Shown here one piece after another: positions 7,271 through 15,550 of a DNA stretch of 64,000 nucleotides. The notes beneath the pieces are model-generated. The model saw only the letters and a list, made by a program, of their open reading frames with translations. It was not told where the DNA came from and ran no database searches. The stretch comes from an uncultured bacterium (GTDB taxonomy: Bacteria; Bacillota; Clostridia; Lachnospirales; Lachnospiraceae), in assembly GCA_947647735.1 (NCBI GenBank), contig CANSLJ010000003.1, positions 1 to 64,000 on the forward strand, read 5' to 3'. The position numbers and the translations under genes are program-made. Position 1 is the first letter of the stretch. The number at the start of each line of letters is the position of its first letter.

Positions 7271-8947
7271 ATGGAAGAAAAAAAGTGGTGGAAAGAAGCG
7301 GTGATCTATGAAGTATATCCTAAGAGCTTCAAAGACAGCAATGGAGACGGAATTGGTGATATCAAAGGTATTACCAGCCAGCTCCCATACATTAAGGGGT
7401 TGGGGGCAAATACGATTTGGCTTTGCCCATGTTACAAATCTCCGTGGTCAGATAATGGCTATGATATTGCTGACTATTACCAAGTAGCACCAGAGGTGGG
7501 AGTTAATGAGGATTTGTATGAATTGATAGAAAAAGCCGGGGAGCTTGGTATAAAAGTACTCATGGATTTAGTTATGAATCATACATCTGATGAGCATGAA
7601 TGGTTTCAGAAAGCGTTGAGTGATCCTGACAGCCAATACAGAGATTACTATTTTTTCCGGGAAGGGGTTAATGGGCAGCCTCCGAATAATTGGCGTTCCT
7701 ATTTTGGAGGATCAGCGTGGGAACCTGTTCCGGGGGAGGAAAATATGTTTTATCTTCATGCCTTTACAAAAAAGATGCCGGATTTAAACTGGGATAATCC
7801 TGCTATGAGAAAAGAACTCTACAAAATGATTAACTGGTGGATTGATAAGGGCATAGGAGGGTTCAGGATAGATGCTATTTTGAATATCAAGAAAAATATG
7901 GTCTATGGTACGCTTGAAGCGGATGGAGATGATGGGCTGGTTGGCATTCAGAAATATATTATTAACCAGCCGGGAATTGGAGAATTGCTTTCAGAATTAA
8001 AAGCCCAGACATTTTCACGTTATGATATCATGACCGTTGCAGAGGCGGCTGTACCGGACGAACAGGTGGCAGAGTTTATTGGGCCTGATGGGTATTTCAA
8101 TATGAGTTTTGATTTTAGGGCGGCAGACATTGATGTTCCTGAATCGGGAGAATGGTATGAGCCGACAGACTGGACTGTTAATCAATTAAGAGATATTTTC
8201 TTAACAGTGCAGAAGGAAGTTCAAAATGCCGGATGGGGCGCTACATACTTAGAAAATCATGATCAGAATCGTTCTGTGAATAAATATCTGCCTGAATCTG
8301 ATATTAATGATATAACAAAGAAAATGTTAGGAACGATATTACTTGGATTCAGGGGAACACCTGTAATTTATCAGGGAGAAGAAATCGGAATGGAGAATAT
8401 CCGTCTGGATTCCATAGACCAGTATGCTGATGTCCAAACACATCACCAGTATCAGGAGGGTATTAAAGCGGGATTAGATGCACAATATGTTTTTAATACA
8501 GTTACCAAACGGAGCAGAGACAATTCACGGACTCCCATGCAGTGGAATAATTCTAAGAATGCGGGCTTTACTGATGGCACTTCCTGGTTTCCCGTGAACC
8601 CTGACTATGCAAAGATCAATGTGGAAACAGAATTACAATCAGATAATTCGATTTACGCTTACTATAAGGCTCTGATTCATTTGCGGACTGTGTCCCAATA
8701 TAAGGATACGCTTATTTATGGCAAGTTTGTTCCTATGTTTGATACTGTGGATAATGTCATAGCATATAAACGTCAGTTGGGTACACAGGAGATACAATTT
8801 ATAGTGAACTTTCAAAACAAAAGAATTGACTTGGACATAGATATAGAGCAGTTTAAGGTTTTGATGAGTAATTATGAAGCATTAGATTTGACAGGAGCAA
8901 AATTAGTGATGGAACCGTATCAGGCGGTTGTATTATCTAATTATTAA
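7271..8947 (+). CDS. GH13 alpha-glucosidase (oligo-1,6-glucosidase/maltase type)
   Basis: A 558-residue cytoplasmic glycoside hydrolase of family GH13, most like subfamily 31 alpha-glucosidases that split glucose from short alpha-glucans. The start is ATG 7271 with AGGAAAGG before it; a longer frame would begin inside the promoter. Visible marks are WWKEAVIYEVYPKSF at the N-terminus, NHTSDEHEWF, the nucleophile in GGFRIDA (Asp201), acid/base Glu258 in VAEAAV, Asp331 in LENHDQNRSV, and the RTPMQW region. The residue after the nucleophile is Ala rather than the Val associated with alpha-1,6 specificity in related enzymes, hinting at alpha-1,4 preference; this is inference. It has no signal peptide, so it acts on imported sugar. 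Confidence 0.9.
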   Translation: MEEKKWWKEAVIYEVYPKSFKDSNGDGIGDIKGITSQLPYIKGLGANTIWLCPCYKSPWSDNGYDIADYYQVAPEVGVNEDLYELIEKAGELGIKVLMDLVMNHTSDEHEWFQKALSDPDSQYRDYYFFREGVNGQPPNNWRSYFGGSAWEPVPGEENMFYLHAFTKKMPDLNWDNPAMRKELYKMINWWIDKGIGGFRIDAILNIKKNMVYGTLEADGDDGLVGIQKYIINQPGIGELLSELKAQTFSRYDIMTVAEAAVPDEQVAEFIGPDGYFNMSFDFRAADIDVPESGEWYEPTDWTVNQLRDIFLTVQKEVQNAGWGATYLENHDQNRSVNKYLPESDINDITKKMLGTILLGFRGTPVIYQGEEIGMENIRLDSIDQYADVQTHHQYQEGIKAGLDAQYVFNTVTKRSRDNSRTPMQWNNSKNAGFTDGTSWFPVNPDYAKINVETELQSDNSIYAYYKALIHLRTVSQYKDTLIYGKFVPMFDTVDNVIAYKRQLGTQEIQFIVNFQNKRIDLDIDIEQFKVLMSNYEALDLTGAKLVMEPYQAVVLSNY

Positions 8948-8982
8948 GATAATAGTGCTCAAATTGTGAAAAATGAAAAGAT

Positions 8983-9011
8983 GTAACAGTTCAGATTGTC
9001 TGAACTGTTAC
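8983..9011 (+). terminator. Perfect hairpin between alpha-glucosidase and binding-protein genes
   Basis: A perfect 13-base stem (GTAACAGTTCAGA with a TTG loop) lies 36 bases after the alpha-glucosidase stop. No strong T run follows, so it is a weak terminator or an mRNA-stabilising element. The next gene has its own promoter. Confidence 0.55.
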
Positions 9012-9051
9012 AATAAAATCGGAATTTATTGTCTAATATGATGAATGGAAC

Positions 9052-9102
9052 TTGACGAAACGTGTTTCATGTGTTATATTGCTGTACGAAGAAACACGTT
9101 TC
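9052..9102 (+). promoter_or_regulatory. Promoter of the sugar-import operon with two LacI-type operators
   Basis: TTGACG (9052-9057), a 17-base spacer and TATATT (9075-9080) form the promoter. One palindrome, GAAACGTGTTTC (9057-9068), sits in the spacer, and a second, GAAACACGTTTC (9091-9102), sits just after the expected start site. The centres are 34 bases apart, about three helical turns, so two repressor dimers could bind on one face. This predicts tighter control than at the single-operator promoter at 7185. Confidence 0.85.
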
Positions 9103-9130
9103 ATTCACTAAACTATTCTAGGAGGATAAC

Positions 9131-10609
9131 ATGAAAACAAAAAAACTATTATCACTTGTGTTGGTGGGGATAATGCTTGTATCAATGGGGACAATGTTGA
9201 CCGGCTGTGGGTCATCTTCCAAAGATTATGACATTTATCTTTATAACACAAAAACGGAAATTGCGGACAGCATTCAGGATTTATGCAGCAAGTATGAAGA
9301 AGAAACAGGTGTCAAAGTCAAAGTGTATACTTGTGGCACAGCCGAAGGGATGGAAACACTCCGTTCTGAAATGAATTCAAAAAATAAGCCGACTATTTTT
9401 TCAGTGAATCAGTCATCCTTTCAGGAGTGGTACGAGGGCAGATATGCCTGCTCATCAGATGATATCCAAAATCCAGACTTGAAAGCAATATATGAGTCAA
9501 TTCCTGATGAAATGAAGCTGGGGGATGGAACGGGAACAAGCTACGGTATTCCCTATAATGTTGAGGGATATGGTTTGATTGCTGATACTCGTATGATTTG
9601 TGACGTATTTAATCTTGAAAATGCAGAAAACTTTATTGAAGACTTCAGAAAGGCAGATTATCCAGAATTTGAGCAGATGGTTTTGGCCCTTGATGAATAT
9701 ATCAAAGGAAATGGCGGTGTTGATATTACTTTAAATGGCAATACATACACTACAGCCAGTGAAAGAACCGGTTTAACAGAAAACTTGAATGGTGTATTTG
9801 CTATTGCTGGTGCGGAAAAATGGACATACGCGAACCATTATGTAAATTATGCTTTAAGTGCTGTATTTCCTGACTACACTTCAACAGCTAATGCAACGGC
9901 AGAGCAGGTTCAGCAACTGAAAACACCCTTAGTGAAATTGGTCAAGGAATTAGATTTCCTGACAAATTATACTGCTGGTGCCAACGGGGCTGTTCCGCGT
10001 GGTGCAAATTACATTAATTCTACAGTAACGGGTTATGATCAGGCTGTACAGACTTTTTCCGAAGGGAAAGCTATGTTTATTAAGCAAGGCAACTGGATTT
10101 ATCAAAATGTAAGCTCTGTTGATGCGGAGAAGGCAGAAAATCTTACCATGCTGCCTATGAAAGTAGATTTGGAAAGCAGCGATATAGCGGAGAATGGTGT
10201 AAGCGTAGAGAAAATTAACAGTTCTGTACCAGAATTTGTTTCACAGTACTATCTTATTAATGCGAAGGCATCCGAAGAGGAAAAGGCAGCGGCTGAGGAT
10301 TTTCTGTTGTGGTTGAATACTTCGGAAACAGGAACAGATTTTATCATTAATAAGTTCGCGTTTGTTCCTTTTAATGCAGATAGTAGTGTAGAAATGGAAA
10401 ATCCGCTCGCAAATTCGCTGATCTGGTATATGCAGAATGATTCTGTGTTGGGAAATGACTTTGACGCCTTTCCCGAATCATGGGGGCTTAATACGATCGG
10501 AGCGTTTATCCAGGAAAAATTACTGACTGATGCAGAGGAATGGGATGAAAATTCCATAAATGAAGGTGTACAAAGCGCCCTTGACAGTTGGATAAACAGC
10601 ATAAAATAA
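9131..10609 (+). CDS. Sugar ABC transporter substrate-binding lipoprotein
   Basis: A 492-residue extracellular solute-binding protein (family 1, maltodextrin-type). It has a lysine-rich start, a hydrophobic core and a lipobox LTGC with Cys26 as lipidation site, so it is anchored outside the membrane. The rest is a typical two-lobe binding protein with conserved late features such as FLLWLNTSETG. AGGAGG precedes ATG 9131. It is the first gene of an operon with two permeases and an alpha-glucosidase, so the ligand is probably an alpha-glucoside such as a maltose-series sugar. The ligand itself cannot be read from the sequence. Confidence 0.88.
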   Translation: MKTKKLLSLVLVGIMLVSMGTMLTGCGSSSKDYDIYLYNTKTEIADSIQDLCSKYEEETGVKVKVYTCGTAEGMETLRSEMNSKNKPTIFSVNQSSFQEWYEGRYACSSDDIQNPDLKAIYESIPDEMKLGDGTGTSYGIPYNVEGYGLIADTRMICDVFNLENAENFIEDFRKADYPEFEQMVLALDEYIKGNGGVDITLNGNTYTTASERTGLTENLNGVFAIAGAEKWTYANHYVNYALSAVFPDYTSTANATAEQVQQLKTPLVKLVKELDFLTNYTAGANGAVPRGANYINSTVTGYDQAVQTFSEGKAMFIKQGNWIYQNVSSVDAEKAENLTMLPMKVDLESSDIAENGVSVEKINSSVPEFVSQYYLINAKASEEEKAAAEDFLLWLNTSETGTDFIINKFAFVPFNADSSVEMENPLANSLIWYMQNDSVLGNDFDAFPESWGLNTIGAFIQEKLLTDAEEWDENSINEGVQSALDSWINSIK

Positions 10610-10654
10610 TCATGCTCAATCATTGCTGGTCGAACATGTAGAAAAGAGGATAGT

Positions 10655-11551
10655 ATGAAGACATTTTATAAAAAGAAATTCTGGTTTATGGTATTACCGT
10701 CACTGGTTCTCTTTCTGATGGTTATCATAATTCCTTTTATGCAGGGTATTCTTTATTCCTTTACGGAATGGAGAGGTGCGTATTTTGTCGGTGGCGATCA
10801 TTGGTGGGATGCTCTGGTAGGCATGAAAAACTATGTATCTATTTTTACATCCGACAGCTTTTTAAAAGCATTGGGATATACTACCTTGTATGCTATTTTG
10901 GCAGTTGTTGTACAAAATGTTGTTAGTCTGATTTTAGCATTGATGATTAAAAAAATTCACACTGGCAAAGGGGCATTTCGTACAATTTATTTTTTGCCGT
11001 ATGTATTAGGGGCATTGGCGATGGGATATGTTTGGAAGTTTATTTTTGAGAACGTATTTTCTCAGATTCTATTTGGAACAGAGAGTTTCTTCCATATTGA
11101 ACTGCTGAATAACATGTTGCAAAGTCCGTGGAAAGCCTTGCTGGCATTTGCGATTGTAAGTACATGGCAGGTTGCCGGGTACTATCTGATCATTTATCTC
11201 AATGGCTTAAATAACATTTCGGAGGATATCTATGAAGCAGCAAGAATTGACGGTGCATCAGAGTGGTATCAGTTCTGGAAAATTACGATCCCGTTATTGA
11301 TGCCGTCATTTACGATTGTATTATTTATGTCTTTGGCAAGTAGTTTTAAAATGATGGACTTAAATGTATCACTTACAGAAGGTAATTTTGGAACAACAAT
11401 GATTTCTTATTTGATCTTGAAAACTGTACGGGAAAGTTCACCGCCAGAATATGGAATGGCACAGGCACAGGCTGTTATCTTCTTTATTATAGTTGCCACG
11501 ATTTCCGTTGCACAGGTTCTGGCAACAAAAAGTAAGGAGGTTGAAATGTAA
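10655..11551 (+). CDS. Sugar ABC transporter permease (MalF-like)
   Basis: A 298-residue membrane protein with about six hydrophobic segments. Its cytoplasmic EAA loop reads DIYEAARIDGASEWYQFWKITIPLLMP (about residues 190-215), the contact point for the ATPase. It is the MalF/UgpA-type half of a carbohydrate importer. It starts at ATG 10655 with GAGG upstream. Its stop TAA at 11549-11551 shares a base with the ATG of the next permease. No ATPase gene is present, so it likely uses a shared MsmK-like ATPase encoded elsewhere. Confidence 0.9.
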   Translation: MKTFYKKKFWFMVLPSLVLFLMVIIIPFMQGILYSFTEWRGAYFVGGDHWWDALVGMKNYVSIFTSDSFLKALGYTTLYAILAVVVQNVVSLILALMIKKIHTGKGAFRTIYFLPYVLGALAMGYVWKFIFENVFSQILFGTESFFHIELLNNMLQSPWKALLAFAIVSTWQVAGYYLIIYLNGLNNISEDIYEAARIDGASEWYQFWKITIPLLMPSFTIVLFMSLASSFKMMDLNVSLTEGNFGTTMISYLILKTVRESSPPEYGMAQAQAVIFFIIVATISVAQVLATKSKEVEM

Positions 11552-12387
11552 TGGCAGGAAAAGCGAAGTTGAAGCAAGGATTAATGATGTTTATACTTAT
11601 CATAATAGGAATTTCAACAGTATTTCCGATATACTTCCTGTTTGTCAATTCCTTTAAGAATCAGCAGGAAATTGTTGCATCTCCGATTAATTTACCTCGC
11701 AATTGGGATTTGAGCTACATAAAAAATGCAGCAGCGCAGATTAATCTGGTAGGCAGCCTTATACAAACCATATTGATTACAGCATTGGCGGTTACATTGA
11801 TTGTTGTAATATCATCCTTTACAGCATGGGCAATTGCCAGAAGGGATTCAAAAGCAGCAAATATCATTTTCCTGATGTTTACTTCTGCAATGTTAATACC
11901 GTTTCAGTCATTGATGTATCCATTAGTATCTTTTATGGATGGATTAGGTTTAAAGAACACTTTTGGACTGATTTTGATGTATGGCGGATTTGGACTTAGT
12001 ATGTCTGTGCTCTTGTATCGGGGATTTATTATGAGTATACCACAGTCTATGGAAGAGGCGGCCATGTTGGATGGAGCAAATATTTTTCAGATGTACCGTT
12101 ACATTTTAATGCCGTTGCTTAAACCTACAACGGTTACAGTTATAATGACGAATGCGGTATGGGTATGGAATGATTACCTGCTTCCGTTCTTGGTTGTTGG
12201 TAATAATGACAGAAAAACACTTACATTAAGTTTGTATTATGCCAAGAGCCTTTCAGGACAATACGGAAATCCATGGGAACTTATATTCCCCGCAGTTTTG
12301 CTGTGTGTAATCCCGATTATTATTATCTTCATCTTCCTGCAGAAAAATATTATTGAAGGAATAGCAGCAGGCGCCGTGAAGGGATAG
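11551..12387 (+). CDS. Sugar ABC transporter permease (MalG-like)
   Basis: A 278-residue MalG/UgpE-type permease with about six membrane segments. Its EAA loop is EEAAMLDGANIFQMYRYILMPLLKP (about residues 165-190), and the C-terminus IIEGIAAGAVKG is the usual tail of this subfamily. The ATG overlaps the stop of the preceding permease (TAATG), which indicates translational coupling and a one-to-one complex. The alpha-glucosidase gene follows after 6 bases. Confidence 0.9.
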   Translation: MAGKAKLKQGLMMFILIIIGISTVFPIYFLFVNSFKNQQEIVASPINLPRNWDLSYIKNAAAQINLVGSLIQTILITALAVTLIVVISSFTAWAIARRDSKAANIIFLMFTSAMLIPFQSLMYPLVSFMDGLGLKNTFGLILMYGGFGLSMSVLLYRGFIMSIPQSMEEAAMLDGANIFQMYRYILMPLLKPTTVTVIMTNAVWVWNDYLLPFLVVGNNDRKTLTLSLYYAKSLSGQYGNPWELIFPAVLLCVIPIIIIFIFLQKNIIEGIAAGAVKG

Positions 12388-12393
12388 AAGAAA

Positions 12394-14043
12394 ATGGAAA
12401 GAAAATGGTGGAAGGAAGCAGTTGTATATCAGATATATCCACGTAGTTTCTATGACAGTAATTGTGACGGAATTGGAGACTTGATGGGAATAGCAAAAAA
12501 AATCTCTTATTTGAAATCATTGGGAGTGAACGTATTATGGATTTGCCCTTTCTATCAGTCTCCAATGAAGGACAATGGCTATGATGTTTCTGATTACTAT
12601 GCGATTGATCCGCAGTATGGAACTATGGAGGATATGGACTATTTAATCCAAAGGGCAAAAGCTGAGAACATAAAAGTAATTTTGGATTTGGTATTAAATC
12701 ATACCTCAGATCAGCATTTGTGGTTTAAGCAGGCATGTGCAGATAAAAACAGTAAATACAGAGATTATTATATTTTTAAAGACAGCATAGATAATGCGGC
12801 TGATTTGAGAAATGTTTTTGGCGGAAGCACATGGACGCAGATTGCGGACGGAAGCTGGTATTTCCATACTTTTGCGGAAGAACAGCCTGATTTGAATTGG
12901 GATAATCCAGAGCTGAGACAGGAAATTTATAAAATGATAAATTGGTGGATTGATAAAGGAATTTCCGGATTCAGAATGGATGCAATCACATATATTAAGA
13001 AAAATTTTGATACTATTGAGAGCCAGTCAGATGGAAGGATTGATGTGTCGAAGTGTTGCCTTAATCAGCCGGGGATTGATGAGCTACTTCAGGAATTGAA
13101 AGAACAGACTTATGGCAGGGATGAATTTTTTATAGTTGCAGAGGCACCCGGGGTTTCAGAAGGTGATTTAGAAAGATATATAGGAGAAAACGGGCATTTT
13201 TCGGCAATTTTCGATTTTAGCTATACGGATATTGATATTTTCCCTGGCGGGGCATGGTCAGATCAAAGAAACTGGTCAATAGAAGAGTTTAAACAGAAGC
13301 TATTTAAAAATCAATACGCTGTACAGAAAATAGGATGGGCAGCGAACTATTTAGAAAATCATGACCAGCCTCGGAGTATTAATAAATATTTTAGCAAGGA
13401 TCAGTTGCTAAGCTATCATGAGAAAATGGCGAAAGCATTGGGAACATTGTTCTTTTTCCTGAAAGGGACACCATTTATCTATCAAGGAGAGGAGTTGGGA
13501 ATTGGGAATACAATATTCCGTGACATTTCTGAGGTAGATGATGTGAATTCTGTCGGGCAATATGCACGTTGCATAAGTGAAGGGTGTAGCCACGAAGCAG
13601 CTATGGAAGCTATAAACCGGAGAAGCCGGGATCATGCAAGGTTGCCTATGCAGTGGAATAATGAACAATATTATGGATTTTCAAAAGAAAAACCGTGGAT
13701 TGCCTGCAATCAAGTCTATACAGATATTTCTGTTGAACAGGAAACAAAGCAGGCAGACTCTGTATTAAATTACTATAAGCGTATGATACATCTGCGCCAG
13801 CGTTCAGAGTATTCTGATATCCTGATTTATGGAGATATTGCAGAAGTTGATACGTCAAATGAAAATGTAATTTGTTACAGGCGTTTTACGGGAAATAAGG
13901 AAATTTATGTTGCTGTTAATATGGGCGAGCAAAGCTGTAGCTTGAATTTAGAGGCTAATGAAATACTGCTCGGTAATTATGAAATGGGAAATAGAAAAAT
14001 GATACAGAATATCCGTGCGTATGAGGCTATCGTTTGGATATGA
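12394..14043 (+). CDS. Second GH13 alpha-glucosidase
   Basis: A 549-residue GH13 hydrolase, clearly a paralogue of the enzyme at 7271 (both begin with WWKEAV then YPRSF or YPKSF and share GIGDLMGI/GIGDIKGI). The catalytic set is complete: Asp196 in GFRMDA, Glu250 in VAEAPG and Asp324 in LENHDQPRS. It lacks a signal peptide, so hydrolysis is intracellular after import by the preceding permeases. As in the first enzyme, Ala follows the nucleophile, which suggests maltose-type rather than isomaltose-type substrates, although two paralogues in one regulon may divide linkages or chain lengths. It is the last gene of the operon and is followed by a terminator. Confidence 0.9.
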   Translation: MERKWWKEAVVYQIYPRSFYDSNCDGIGDLMGIAKKISYLKSLGVNVLWICPFYQSPMKDNGYDVSDYYAIDPQYGTMEDMDYLIQRAKAENIKVILDLVLNHTSDQHLWFKQACADKNSKYRDYYIFKDSIDNAADLRNVFGGSTWTQIADGSWYFHTFAEEQPDLNWDNPELRQEIYKMINWWIDKGISGFRMDAITYIKKNFDTIESQSDGRIDVSKCCLNQPGIDELLQELKEQTYGRDEFFIVAEAPGVSEGDLERYIGENGHFSAIFDFSYTDIDIFPGGAWSDQRNWSIEEFKQKLFKNQYAVQKIGWAANYLENHDQPRSINKYFSKDQLLSYHEKMAKALGTLFFFLKGTPFIYQGEELGIGNTIFRDISEVDDVNSVGQYARCISEGCSHEAAMEAINRRSRDHARLPMQWNNEQYYGFSKEKPWIACNQVYTDISVEQETKQADSVLNYYKRMIHLRQRSEYSDILIYGDIAEVDTSNENVICYRRFTGNKEIYVAVNMGEQSCSLNLEANEILLGNYEMGNRKMIQNIRAYEAIVWI

Positions 14044-14111
14044 CATAACTATAAACAACAGCTAGATAGCATCAGCGTTAAAGGTTTAATTAATCTGTAA
14101 ACAGCGAAAGT

Positions 14112-14158
14112 GAAAAGGGAGTCGGAAGGCAGGACTTTGCCTGAACGATTCTCTTTTC
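14112..14158 (+). terminator. Terminator after the alpha-glucoside operon
   Basis: GAAAAGGGAGTCG pairs, with G-U pairs, to CGATTCTCTTTTC, and an inner GGCA...TGCC hairpin fills the loop. It lies 69 bases after the alpha-glucosidase stop. Confidence 0.6.
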
Positions 14159-14186
14159 GTATATCATTACGGGAGGGCGATGGCAG

Positions 14187-14390
14187 GTGGAAGAGATCAG
14201 ATGCTCGAACCCAAGATGCAGACGGCGTATTCTTGAAAATGAGATAGTGGATTCAGAGTGGACAGTACTGGAAGCATTAATCTATCGCTGGGAAGTATTG
14301 TTGAAAGGTTATGTTCTTGATAAAGTATATCACATGGTTAGCGGCTATCGTAGTTTTTTCGGTAGAGGTAAAAAAATTAAATTGTTTTAA
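14187..14390 (+). CDS. Small hypothetical protein, possibly a remnant
   Basis: A 67-residue frame from GTG 14187 begins EEIRCSNPRCRRRILENEI. The opening resembles the first zinc-knuckle half of small Com-like or zinc-ribbon proteins of mobile elements, but the second CxxC is missing and the rest (VLDKVYHMVSGYRSFF) looks unrelated. It may be a truncated zinc-ribbon gene fused to other sequence. It runs convergent to the XRE regulator gene and overlaps its end by 14 bases. Real expression is uncertain. Confidence 0.3.
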   Translation: MEEIRCSNPRCRRRILENEIVDSEWTVLEALIYRWEVLLKGYVLDKVYHMVSGYRSFFGRGKKIKLF

Positions 14391-14724
14391 TATGTCCCGC
14401 AGCCAGTAATGATTCAGCAGTTGCTTTCAGAATTACTAATGCTGTATCATCGCATTTGACAAATAGATTGACTAAATCACAGAATACAGGAGCATTTTCA
14501 CCGTATTCTGTGAAAATGCAACGATCAGCAGATATATCCAGGACTCTGCAAATGTGGTAAAATGTTTTTAAGCTTGGTGTGCATCTGCCGCGTTCGAGAT
14601 CTTTTTGGTAAGAGAGAGAATATCCCATAAGGAGAGCACAGGCTTCCTGGGTGAGTTGTTTTTTCTTTCGTGCAGTCTTTATGGTTTTGCTGAAATAGCG
14701 CGCATCGTTTTGGGTTAGGGACAT
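14377..14724 (-). CDS. XRE-family transcriptional regulator
   Basis: A 115-residue protein with an N-terminal Cro/CI-type helix-turn-helix (about residues 10-65: FSKTIKTARKKKQLTQEACA, then GYSLSYQKDLERGRCTPSLKTFYHICRVLDI) and a short C-terminal helical part that could make dimers. The start ATG has AAAGGAG at good spacing. The inverted repeat GTAGAATACCAGACTAC lies over its expected transcription start (14741-14760), so it probably represses itself. In this position it may control functions of the element. Confidence 0.85.
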   Translation of the reverse strand: MSLTQNDARYFSKTIKTARKKKQLTQEACALLMGYSLSYQKDLERGRCTPSLKTFYHICRVLDISADRCIFTEYGENAPVFCDLVNLFVKCDDTALVILKATAESLLAAGHIKTI

Positions 14725-14740
14725 AGTGTTATTCTCCTTT

Positions 14741-14789
14741 GGTAGTCTGGTATTCTACTTATATATCCCTGAATTTGGGGCTTTTGTAA
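14741..14789 (-). promoter_or_regulatory. Promoter and likely operator of the XRE gene
   Basis: On the minus strand TTACAA (14784-14789), an 18-base spacer and TATATA (14760-14765) are followed by the GTAG...CTAC palindrome at 14742-14759 near the start site. A near copy of that palindrome occurs again at 14981-15000. Confidence 0.5.
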
Positions 14790-14980
14790 CATCTTTTGAA
14801 AATATTATATATAAGATGAGAAGAAAAGTGAATAAATATAGGGAAAGCAACCGGGAGAAAAAGAATAAGATTTATTTATATGATAGTAAAAAGCAGTAAA
14901 TTGGTTTATAAAATAGGAATTTTTGGAGAAGTAATGTTAAAAAAACTGAATATATAATAAGAGCAGAGTGTTCCTGTAAT

Positions 14981-15000
14981 GGTAGTCTGGCAAACTACTT
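14981..15000 (+). repeat. Second copy of the 20-base GGTAGTCTGG box
   Basis: The box GGTAGTCTGGCAAACTACTT matches the one at 14741-14760 at 17 of 20 positions and is exactly 240 bases away in the same orientation. Both copies contain a GTAG...CTAC palindrome. It is probably a second binding site of the XRE regulator. The stretch between the copies (14761-14980) is AT-rich with no gene that I can support. Confidence 0.55.
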
Positions 15001-15020
15001 TTCCGCCAAAAGAATGATAG

Positions 15021-15063
15021 AGGATGTTTTCATCTGGGATTTCAGATGAGAATGTCCTTTTTT
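15021..15063 (+). terminator. Strong hairpin with T run upstream of the HTH gene
   Basis: AGGATGTTTTCATCTG pairs with CAGATGAGAATGTCCT around a 6-base loop, followed by six T. There is no plus-strand gene just before it, so it may act on a transcript started near 14950, as an attenuator for the gene at 15221, or be left from a lost gene. Confidence 0.7.
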
Positions 15064-15220
15064 GATGGGAAAATGCCAAAAGAGACTGCTTTAGAATTTT
15101 ATATAGGAAAAAGAATGAAATTTAAGGATTTATAAAAAAGATTGGGAAATAGTGACAGGAAATGGCACTATTCCATTTTACGATTTTAGTAGTTGATATT
15201 TATTGAGGAAGGAGGGAAGT

Positions 15221-15550
15221 GTGAGTACGGCGGAACGCAGGAGCGAAATCATCAGCATCTTGTTGCTCAGGCGGCATGTAACAGCAAGTGAATTGTCTTG
15301 TGAGTTAGATGTTGCTGTCCGTACCATTAAAAGGGATATTCAGATTTTGTCCTTTCAGTACCCTATCTATACGAAGCCTGGAGTGGCCGGAGGGGTTTTT
15401 ATAGCAGACTATTATAATCCCCACTTAAATTCGCTGACGCATTCGGAACTTGAAACTCTGCAGGAATTATATGAGGAAGCTGAGGGGAGGAACAGGGAAA
15501 TGCTTTTACAGATCATACATAAGTATGGACCAGGCAGATTGGAAAAATAA
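15221..15550 (+). CDS. Small DeoR/HTH_11-type DNA-binding protein
   Basis: A 109-residue protein starting at GTG 15221, with AGGAAGGAGGG right before it; a longer frame would translate that ribosome site. Residues about 1-60 form a winged helix of the HTH_11/DeoR kind (ERRSEIISILLLRRHVTASE, then DVAVRTIKRDIQILS). It lacks the WYL or sugar-phosphate sensing domain that normally follows, and a short helical end (LTHSELETLQELYEE) remains. It is either a DNA-binding-only regulator or a truncated WYL regulator. Its position before the recombination module suggests a role in element control, which is not shown. Confidence 0.7.
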   Translation: MSTAERRSEIISILLLRRHVTASELSCELDVAVRTIKRDIQILSFQYPIYTKPGVAGGVFIADYYNPHLNSLTHSELETLQELYEEAEGRNREMLLQIIHKYGPGRLEK

